From NCBI GenBank assembly GCA_016703155.1, contig JADJCP010000009.1, positions 1 to 6,603 on the forward strand: DNA of 6,603 bases, in the 5' to 3' direction. Made by a program: the position numbers and the translations under genes. The DNA comes from Hydrogenophilales bacterium (GTDB taxonomy: Bacteria; Pseudomonadota; Gammaproteobacteria; Burkholderiales; Thiobacillaceae). The notes below the pieces were generated by a model that worked only from the letters and a program-made list of their open reading frames with translations, was not told the DNA's origin and searched no databases. Shown here piece by piece: positions 1-5,675 of this stretch; the first letter of the stretch is position 1, and each line of letters starts with the position of its first letter.

Positions 1-631
1 GCAGGCCTGGCGTTGAGTCATTCCAGAGGCGTCGAGTTGTCGATCCTCCTCCGGACCCGTCCCTCCAGAGCCCCAGGCAAAAGGCTTTGATGCTCTCAGT
101 TCTCGACGAGGCCACCAGCCGTTTCATTGACGGACGACCGAGAAGGCAACGTGGACTTGGTGCGCGGTTGCCTGCGCTGTCGGAAAAAACCCCGGCCTTC
201 TCGTGGAATATACCCCGTGAGTAGTGTCCCTTCGGGTCAAGGCGTAAGGCCAGCTTGATTTCGAGCAGCCCCGCTGCCGCCAGCCAGGCAAGCGCATTGA
301 GCCGGTCCTTTACTAGCGCATCCTCAATGTCGGCCAGGCTCTTGGCCACAATGGCGCGCACCGCATCGGCTGGATGCTCTGCCGCTGCCTGGAGTGCTTC
401 CACATCCTCAGGCTGAAGGTGGGGTGACACCACCAGCTTCATCTTGCCTCCGCGAGAGGCAAGGCTAGCAACGCCACGGGCAGCCAATGCCAGGCCTGAG
501 CTACTGAAATACCCGGCCGCTCTGCGATAGAGGACTGAGGCTTCCAGGCATGGAATAAAGAAATCGCGCACCAGGTCGTCGCGACCGGTGCGATAGGAAA
601 GTTTGAGCGAAATTTCTTTGAGTAGCTTCAA
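1..631 (-). CDS. Phospholipase D-like protein, N-terminal part of probable PLD/helicase (partial, frameshifted)
   Basis: One frame is open from 679 to the left edge, so the gene is truncated by the window. It encodes a PLD-type domain: an early YRTGRDDLVRDFFIP stretch, then RAAGYFSSSGLALAARG, then KLVVSPHL, then HEK with an Asp six residues after the Lys (His codon near 205). A further NETAGGLVEN string near 99-128 is the usual continuation of these domains but lies in another frame, and VAFS near 139-150 lies in a third, so there are about three frame changes in the last 150 bases. In known families this domain sits at the N-terminus of DEAD/SNF2-type helicases found in defence islands; the helicase part would lie outside the window, so that extension is inferred. 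The start is unsettled: no in-frame ATG or good Shine-Dalgarno is visible, and TTG at 631 is only the most convenient choice. It would act in the cytoplasm on nucleic acid. Confidence 0.66.
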   Translation of the reverse strand, partial: MKLLKEISLKLSYRTGRDDLVRDFFIPCLEASVLYRRAAGYFSSSGLALAARGVASLASRGGKMKLVVSPHLQPEDVEALQAAAEHPADAVRAIVAKSLADIEDALVKDRLNALAWLAAAGLLEIKLALRLDPKGHYSRGIFHEKAGVFSDSAGNRAPSPRCLLGRPSMKRLVASSRTESIKAFCLGLWRDGSGGGSTTRRLWNDSTPGL

Positions 632-726
632 GTGTTCATTCAGTGGAATACAGACACATCCTTCGATGTAGCTGATCAGTTAAATGTTATCGAGCTTGAA
701 AACGCTTGGTGCTGATGGAATAAACC
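632..726. other. Gap between the hsp70-like stop and the PLD gene
   Basis: About 95 bases without a supported gene. On the minus strand it contains an in-frame stop at 680-682 that bounds the PLD frame. A GAAGGATG string near 656-663 could hold the true start of the PLD gene if one base is missing downstream. No terminator hairpin is evident, which fits read-through of one operon. Confidence 0.4.
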
Positions 727-2479
727 TCAACTTCCAGCCACATGTAGGTTTCCAGGGACATAGTGGGTTCTATGTCCACCACCGGCAAAGACTGGTGGTG
801 CTGTAAGGGTTTCAGGCATCGTTTCGGCTGAACCACCAATCGCAACAGCGAGTTGTGGATATACCCTCACCAATTCATCTGGCATGTCGTCCATCCATTG
901 GGGAGTGGGATCGGTTTCTTTTCGCAGAATTCGGTGACCTTTCACGTTTATTGGTCCACTACCAAGCGCTTGCATCATCGGTAACGATGAGCTACCTCCT
1001 GTCAAAACAACATGCAGAACCACGCCATCCATGGCTAGCCACCGCAACCAGGTTTCGTCCAGTGCTTCCAGAGATCTTGAAGCCAGCTTCGACAGCACCT
1101 CCAAACCGCCGTACAGCCTCGTCAGCGAGGAAGTCATCTAGGTACGACCTTGCCAACGGTTCCGTCCGCAAGCGCATATTCAAGAGTGTCCGATGTGAAT
1201 AGGGTCTCCTTAAGGCTGCGAATTCGCCGGTTCAAATCGGCCAATATCAGCTTTCCAGAAGTGTCACTGGTGTCTATCGATTCCTTGCGTGCGATATAGC
1301 CGCGCAACAATCCGTCCACTTTGTCACCAGCCTGCATCAGGCCGTGGATGGAGGCGGGGACCTGGAAGACCCGTACATTGTCGTCGCTATCGGGCTTGTG
1401 GGTCGTTACAAATAACCCAAAATCTGTAGTGCCTGCGCCGACATCCACGACTATGAAAGCATCACGCATGTTCTCACTGTCAGAGATTGCACCTGCAGCT
1501 ACGGCAACGGGTTCCGGCACACCATCGTCGATTAGATAGTCAGGCCGTCTGCCAAGAGTTTTTATCTGCTCGATGGCCGCCTTGAGTTCAGGCACTTCAA
1601 TTCCACCGTCCCAACGATTGGTGAATGTGTCAGCGAGTATTTGTGCTTCAGCAAGCATCGTCCGCATAAGCTGATCAGCCCATTGTGTTTGTGCTGGGTC
1701 AGGCCAACAGGGACGAGCAAATCGTCTTTTTGCATGTCTAGCATCAGAGACGCCACGATGGGCCATCGAACGCTCAGCCACGTCGGTTAGATAAGCAAGG
1801 TAGATGCGGATCAGATCACCCTGGGTAAGTCTATAGCCGGTAGGATTCATGGCATCCGTCAGCACGCAGGGCTCACTATCCAGATTTCCCTCCTTGCGCA
1901 AACTAAGCCAACCCTTGATTGAGTCGAGACGTTCACGTCCTGAGAACACGAGATCCGACTGAGCTCGATGCCTCGAAGCCGAAAATACACCTTACCGTCA
2001 TCGCCAATAAACACAGATGACGGCGTGTGTACCCCTTCCAGCCAACCTCAGTACCGAGTTCAAGGTCGAGATATTCGTCTGGGAATACGCTGGCGAATGC
2101 CTTCGACATCGCGGTTCCGAAGTCGAGGCACAACAGGACGTCAGGATCGGTCACTTCTTCGCGTTCGATCGAATTCAAGACGAGGTCCACGTTGGGCAAG
2201 ACCAAGGTCTTTTGATCAGACACCAATGGTGCTTCGTTTGTAAAACCTGCTATTTCGATCGACGGAGATGAAAGTTGAGATGTAGCAATCCCCTGCGATG
2301 CAATGAGGTGTACTGGGGCAAGTGATGGCAGTGATACAGCAGACGCTGTCTCTGAATCCAGCTCCTGTATCGCAAGCAGCAAAGCGGCACTCAAGCGACG
2401 AGACTGTGCCAATGGATTGATCGCGATCGATTCGCTCCATCATGCTTGCGAGTAACGTTGCGGCTATCTTCTTGTCCAT
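727..2479 (-). pseudogene. Hsp70/DnaK-like actin-fold ATPase, broken by about five frameshifts
   Basis: Pieced together, this encodes about 580 residues. All three Hsp70 nucleotide-site motifs are visible: phosphate 1 (LDFGTAMSKAFA, near 2110-2130, about residue 119), phosphate 2 (DVGAGTTDFG, 1416-1445) and the adenosine motif (VVLTGGSSSLPM, 976-1011). After these, YPQLAVAIGGSAE matches the end of the Hsp70 ATPase domain and only about 30 residues follow. It therefore lacks the substrate-binding domain and lid of DnaK, and has about 118 extra residues in front of phosphate 1. The reading frame changes near 2415-2435, at the C run 2032-2035, near 1955-1980, near 1140 and near 1060; the stretch YLDDFLADEAVRRFGG (about 1090-1140) bridges two of these in a third frame. 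The start at 2479 (MDKKIAATLL) has a strong Shine-Dalgarno; a TTG at 2412 has none. It lies 48 bases after orf338 and probably forms an operon with it. As written it makes no full product; the clean motifs favour sequence error. Confidence 0.82.
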
Positions 2480-2484
2480 ATCTA

Positions 2485-2490
2485 CTCCTC
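2485..2490 (-). promoter_or_regulatory. Shine-Dalgarno of the hsp70-like gene
   Basis: The minus strand reads GAGGAG followed by five bases and then ATG at 2479. This is a near-ideal ribosome binding site and fixes the start at MDKKIAATLL, even though the frame breaks about 20 codons later. It argues against the TTG at 2412, which lies in the frame of the next segment but has no such site. Confidence 0.7.
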
Positions 2491-2527
2491 TCCCAAAATC
2501 TTCGACGTGGTTGCGGTCACAATGTAA

Positions 2528-3544
2528 TTACTCGACAAGACCCTTCGTTATTACGTCCCCAAAGCTACCATCCGAGCGCTTGCGCACTACTGCTGGCTGC
2601 TTGACGATCATTCGCTGGCGAGGTGCGCTACTAACTATCGTGAAAAACTTGGGCGACATTTCGATCTCCTCCCCCGGGGTGCCATACAAATCCAGCCTAC
2701 GTAGGCTGGCAGCCTGTTCCAACTGCACGGCCAGGACTTTCACATAATCCAGTAGCTCAAGTGTGGGAGCAGCCAGCGCTGGGTCATAGATTTCTAGATT
2801 GGATGCAAGGGGGTCCCGCAAGCCATCCCTAAGTTGTCTCGCCTGTCGAGCAACCTGGAGGGCCAGACCAATACTCTCATCGGCATTGCTTGCCGCTATC
2901 TCGATTGCAGATTCACTGGCCTGCTGTACTACGCGTATGCGGCCTTTTTCCAGCCAGTCCCGTACCTCTTCAGGGAGCTCAAGATGTCGACGAGCTAACT
3001 CCTGTGACACGGCTCGCGCCCTCTCGGGGTAGTTACACAAGACCTCAAGTTGGTCAAGCAGGGGTTGGTCACACTGTCCCTGACGCCCCAGAAGTACCAA
3101 AGCTTCAGTCACGTCCGTGACCAAGCGCTCCAAGGGTTTCGTCAGTTCGGTGGGCCAGGTACGGCCACCACAAAGCTTGCGACAGTAATCGACCACACGG
3201 TACATCTCAGGGTCAGCGGCCACAGAAATACGTGTGCGCACAATGTCATAATCAGAAAGGAGAACCTCGCGCGTAAGGTCAGGCGAACCTTCTCCTCTTG
3301 TGGCTTCCCCTATGGTGGTCAGTGGCTTGGCAATCAGCTGGTGTAGTGCTTTGCCAAGTCCCTCTCCAGCCTCAGGCTCGCATTCCAGCAGGGCATTTCG
3401 AAGCACCACCAAGGTACGAGTCAGACGACGAGCAATAGTGTCACCAGGCGATTCTGTATCTGGCCTTAGGGACTCGAAAGCAACTCCTACTGCGTACAAA
3501 ACATCTCTCAGGCTTGCCGATCGTGCTAGCAAGGCCGACATCAT
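2528..3544 (-). CDS. 338-residue helical protein with GrpE-like C-terminal domain, possible partner of the Hsp70-like ATPase
   Basis: Uninterrupted reading frame. Residues 1-280 are predominantly helical and Leu/Arg/Glu-rich (for example ESIGLALQVARQARQLRD around 224-240), with Cys at 54, 121, 125, 158 and 170. Residues 285-338 change character to a short beta-type segment: LYGTPGEEIEMSP, then a VKQPAVVRKR strand, then DVITKGLVE. The order 'G-E-hydrophobic-x-P, basic hydrophobic strand containing a Pro, terminal V-x-KGLVE' resembles the C-terminal beta domain of GrpE, the part that contacts the DnaK ATPase lobe. With an Hsp70-like gene 48 bases downstream, a nucleotide-exchange or co-chaperone role is a reasonable inference, but I do not recognise the whole protein as a named family. 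The start is weak: AAGG lies 11 bases and GGAG 17 bases before ATG. The frame is the same as orf144, separated from it by one stop and ten codons. Confidence 0.72.
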   Translation of the reverse strand: MMSALLARSASLRDVLYAVGVAFESLRPDTESPGDTIARRLTRTLVVLRNALLECEPEAGEGLGKALHQLIAKPLTTIGEATRGEGSPDLTREVLLSDYDIVRTRISVAADPEMYRVVDYCRKLCGGRTWPTELTKPLERLVTDVTEALVLLGRQGQCDQPLLDQLEVLCNYPERARAVSQELARRHLELPEEVRDWLEKGRIRVVQQASESAIEIAASNADESIGLALQVARQARQLRDGLRDPLASNLEIYDPALAAPTLELLDYVKVLAVQLEQAASLRRLDLYGTPGEEIEMSPKFFTIVSSAPRQRMIVKQPAVVRKRSDGSFGDVITKGLVE

Positions 3545-3574
3545 CTCAGCGCGTGCCTTTTCTCCTTTTTCCTC

Positions 3575-4009
3575 TTAGGCGATTGACGTTGCGAGATAGC
3601 CCGGCAGCCAGTCAGCCTCTAGCTGGGCACAAGCTCTTGCCAAATTGAGCCGGTCATCCCCTTCAGTTAGCAATTGCATAGCAGGCAACTGCATCGTGAT
3701 GGCTTTACGTAACTGGGTCCCGATTTCGGGTGCCCAGCGTTTGACCACTTGCCCCAAGCGAATACTTTCGGCTATTGAGAGCAATCGGGAAGACGGTTCA
3801 TCGGCTTCAACAATTGAAGATAACAAAATCTCACGCCCAGCCACCACAGCAGGGTCGTCTGCTTGCTTGGGCAAGACCTTTGCAGTGATCAAAGTGGTCA
3901 AAGCATTACGTCTTAATTCGGGTGAAGTACCAGCATCACCAAAAAGCGCAAGAGCATCAGTGGTGTCCATGCTTTTTGCGACCTGAGCGTTTGGTTCTTC
4001 AACGGTCAT
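3575..4009 (-). CDS. Unrecognised 144-residue helical protein
   Basis: The product begins MTVEEPNAQVAKSMD and ends GYLATSIA. I do not recognise a family. The sequence looks entirely soluble and helical: no signal peptide, no membrane segment, one Cys (127), and regular Leu/Ile/Ala spacing over residues 31-145 that would suit a helical bundle or repeat-like scaffold. An ATG at 4009 was chosen because GGAG stands eight bases upstream; the frame is open to 4087 but that stretch overlaps the HIT gene. It starts 41 bases after the HIT stop and ends 30 bases before the orf338 start, in the same frame as orf338. Base composition is lower in GC than the HIT gene beside it and matches orf338 and hsp70-like, so it probably belongs to the chaperone module. 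It could be an adaptor for that ATPase or originally the N-terminal part of orf338. Confidence 0.68.
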   Translation of the reverse strand: MTVEEPNAQVAKSMDTTDALALFGDAGTSPELRRNALTTLITAKVLPKQADDPAVVAGREILLSSIVEADEPSSRLLSIAESIRLGQVVKRWAPEIGTQLRKAITMQLPAMQLLTEGDDRLNLARACAQLEADWLPGYLATSIA

Positions 4010-4017
4010 AGCACCGT

Positions 4018-4021
4018 CTCC
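4018..4021 (-). promoter_or_regulatory. Shine-Dalgarno of the 144-residue gene
   Basis: The minus strand reads GGAG, eight bases, then ATG at 4009. It supports 4009 over the longer in-frame start at 4087. The 41-base gap between the HIT stop and this start also holds an A/T-rich run (ATATTTTT), but I see no convincing -35/-10 pair. Confidence 0.5.
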
Positions 4022-4050
4022 ACAAAAATATTTTTCACCAGACTGTAACT

Positions 4051-4434
4051 TTAGTCCCAATACTTCGCCTTCTCCGGCAACACCCACCGCACCCCACCCC
4101 TTGGATCCTCCCGGTCCCCTTGGTAGCGCGGGATCAGGTGGATGTGCAGGTGCGGCACGGTCTGCCCGCCCGCCGGGCCGTGGTTGATGCCGATGTTGTA
4201 GCCGTCCGGGTGGTGCGCATCGTCCAGCATGGCCTTGGCGCGGTTGAGCGCCCTGAGCAGGGCCTGCTGTTCCTCATCCGTGGCTTCGAACAGCGTGGCG
4301 ATGTGGCGTTTGGGGATGATGACGGTGTGGCCGGGTGACACGGGGAAGCCATCCTTGTAAGTGACGGTGAGTTCGTCTTCGGCCAGTACCCGGGTGGGGT
4401 CGCGGTAGCAGAAGGGACAAGGCCTGGCGTTCAT
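4051..4434 (-). CDS. HIT-family protein (histidine-triad nucleotide hydrolase/transferase)
   Basis: Complete 127-residue protein of the usual HIT length. The triad HxHxH is present as VPHLHIHLIPR (His 95, 97, 99). The upstream part carries the other HIT hallmarks: CPFC at 6-9 with His 44 as likely zinc ligands, a PGHTVIIPKRHI strand-helix at 34-45, and GYNIGINHGPAGGQ at 78-91 forming the nucleotide pocket. Members cleave or transfer nucleotidyl groups on substrates such as AMP-lysine, Ap4A or adenylylated proteins; the precise substrate cannot be read from sequence. The C-terminus DPRGGVRWVLPEKAKYW is typical of a stand-alone bacterial subgroup. ATG at 4434 was chosen because the protein begins just before CPFC; longer starts run into mmpB. 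It lies 14 bases after the mmpB stop without an obvious Shine-Dalgarno, so it may be translationally linked to the Fic gene. GC-rich, unlike the next gene downstream. Confidence 0.93.
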   Translation of the reverse strand: MNARPCPFCYRDPTRVLAEDELTVTYKDGFPVSPGHTVIIPKRHIATLFEATDEEQQALLRALNRAKAMLDDAHHPDGYNIGINHGPAGGQTVPHLHIHLIPRYQGDREDPRGGVRWVLPEKAKYWD

Positions 4435-4448
4435 GGGCTGGTCGGTAG

Positions 4449-5033
4449 TCAGCTGCGGGCGAAGGCGAGCGGTGGACCGTAGTCCGGGCATCGGCGGCTT
4501 GCAGGGCGGCGATGTAGCGCTGGCGTGTCTCGCTGGCATCGACCAGGCCGCGGCGCCCCAGCTGAACCGGGGGGCGGCCCAGCCGTTCGGCGAGCAGGTC
4601 GGCCATCAGCCGGGCGTGGCGCCCGTTGCCGTTGGGAAAGGGGTGGATGGCGACCAGCCGGTGTGGGAAACGCACGGCGATTTCGTTGGCCGGATAGCTG
4701 CCGTGCTCCACCTGGTAGCGCACGTCGTCGAGCAGCTTCTTCAGTTCGACGCCGATCTTCAACCAATCGACGCCCAGGTTCTTGTCGGACTTGCGGAACT
4801 CGCCGGCCCAGCGCCAGGTTTCGCCGAACATCCGCTCGTGCAGTTTGCGGACGTAGGCTTCCTGGAGGATTTCCTGGCGCTGCTTCCTCGTCCAGGCTTC
4901 GCCCTGCAGGATGTTGAGTTGCTCCCCACTCGTTCAGCTCGCCCTGCGTGGTGATGTGCCCGGGGATCAGGGTTGGCCAGTTCGTCGGCATCCAGCAGGG
5001 TGGCGCGGGCGGATAGTCGAGGTTGACCGTCAT
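4449..5033 (-). pseudogene. Fic-domain protein, mobile mystery protein B (about four frameshifts)
   Basis: Reassembled, this is about 195 residues, the normal length for the mobile mystery protein B family. It starts MTVNLDYPP at 5033 and ends YGPPLAFARS at 4449. The catalytic Fic motif HPFPNGNGRHAR is intact (4610-4645), as are the preceding RMFGETWRWAGEFR and the DDVRY segment. Fic enzymes transfer AMP or another nucleotide moiety to a target protein. Frame changes are needed near 5004-5009, at the G run 4970-4972 (aaccctg for expected aacctg on the coding strand), at the C run 4924-4927 (tggggag for tgggag) and near 4484-4488. All are single-base changes, several in homopolymers, with no damage between them, so sequence error is likely. 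The start overlaps the mmpA stop by four bases (ATGA), showing translational coupling. Related pairs are known to travel on mobile elements. Confidence 0.85.
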
Positions 5034-5522
5034 GACGGCGGCTTCTCCCGCCACAGGGCGCGGCGCGAGCCTTTGAGCAGGACTCTCGGCGAGGGCGCGG
5101 GATCTGGGGACTCGACGGTTTCCGGCGGGGTGGATTGGGCCCTCCAGGGCCATGGTGTGGCTGATGGCGGCCATCGGTTCCCGCGCCAGTGCGTCGGCAC
5201 GTGTTTCAGGGTTTCCGCCAGGGAGCGCCTGGGCACCAGGGCGTAGCGCAATTCGCAGTCCAGGGGCTTCGGCGGCGCGGCGCAGGGTGGCCAGGCTGGA
5301 CGGTATCGTCGGCCTCCGAGGTTTCCATGCGCGTGACCGTGGACGGGCAACGCCCAGCCGCTGCGCGAGGTGGGCTGCCGGCATGCCCAGCGCTTCGCGG
5401 ATGGCCTTCAGCCAGCCCTGGGGTGGGCGCGTCTGCAGATTGGCACCGCGCCAGTGTGAGCGTGGCATCGAGTTGACGAAGCTTTTGAGCAGGGAGAAAT
5501 CCGGTTTCCTTGGTTGCACCAT
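5030..5522 (-). pseudogene. Xre-type HTH protein, mobile mystery protein A (about seven frameshifts)
   Basis: The family signature can be followed across three frames: KLRQLDATLTLAR, RPPQGWLKAIREALGM (5390-5440), AAHLAQRLGV, VTRMETSEADDTVQ, SLATLRRAAEA, CELRYALVPRRSLAETLK, then AAISHTMALEG and RRALWREKPPS. This is the usual order for mobile mystery protein A: an Xre-like helix-turn-helix followed by a short C-terminal arm. The gene partners mmpB with a four-base ATGA overlap. The TMALEG string (5139-5156) fits the (S/T)xxxE(G/N) inhibitory motif of class I Fic antitoxins, so I infer that the product represses its promoter and holds MmpB inactive. A single open frame of 357 codons spans mmpA and mmpB, but most of it is an out-of-frame Arg/Pro/Ala-rich shadow. 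ATG at 5522 gives MVQPRKPDF; no clear Shine-Dalgarno is seen, so the start is tentative. As written it cannot make a normal product. Confidence 0.75.
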
Positions 5523-5612
5523 GATGCACGATAGTTAGATTGTTATTTGCATTATGGCGCATTAACTCAATAAATGAAAGTTGCATTTTGATGCAATTTA
5601 TTCTGACCAATC
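5523..5612 (-). promoter_or_regulatory. AT-rich upstream region of mmpA with TGCAT/ATGCA palindromes, possible promoter-operator
   Basis: This stretch is sharply AT-rich between two GC-rich genes. It holds the perfect inverted repeat TTGCAT-TTTG-ATGCAA (5581-5596). A TGCAT half-site recurs near 5548-5552 and an imperfect TGCA palindrome overlaps the mmpA start (5514-5530), giving roughly 33-base, three-turn spacing. A -10-like CATAAT lies at 5551-5556 on the minus strand; its -35 is poor. The most natural reading is an autoregulated promoter bound by MmpA. Confidence 0.4.
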
Positions 5613-5675
5613 CGGGCCTGTGTGGCGTGGCACGATGGCGGGGCTGTGGTTGCCGACTGTCGCCGTCATCCAAGC
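5597..5675. other. Short intergenic stretch with no recognised feature
   Basis: Between the nuclease-like gene's stop and the mmpA control region. I see no ORF, RNA gene or convincing terminator hairpin with a T run, although a terminator for the upstream gene would be expected here if mmpA has its own promoter. Confidence 0.4.

Noticed and set aside
992..1183. Separate 63-residue minus-strand gene
   Set aside because: Its middle part (YLDDFLADEAVRRFGG) is a displaced piece of the hsp70-like protein, joining the two larger fragments; there is no ribosome binding site.
1933..2412. TTG at 2412 as the start of the hsp70-like gene
   Set aside because: There is no Shine-Dalgarno, whereas ATG at 2479 has GAGGAG at five bases and continues the same protein after one frame change.
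3575..4087. 170-residue version of orf144 starting at 4087
   Set aside because: The extra 26 residues overlap the end of the HIT gene and the GGAG site fits the start at 4009.
4274..4831. 185-residue Fic protein ending at 4274
   Set aside because: After a frameshift near 4484 its tail is Arg/His/Pro-rich shadow of the HIT gene; the family's normal C-terminus (LAFARS) lies in the other frame, ending at 4449.
4433..4954. Plus-strand 173-residue frame, and other plus-strand frames (855-1202, 5152-5538, 5581-6006)
   Set aside because: They lie opposite well-supported minus-strand genes, have no recognisable motifs, and arise from high-GC third positions.
4449..5522. A single 357-codon frame read as one protein
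   Set aside because: Only parts of it match known families; the rest is an Arg/Pro/Ala-rich shadow of mmpA and mmpB, whose true stop/start (ATGA at 5030-5033) lies inside it.
5597..5660. Possible rho-independent terminator in the GC-rich part of the gap
   Set aside because: GTGGCGTGGCAC and neighbours do not form a clean stem and no T run follows on either strand.
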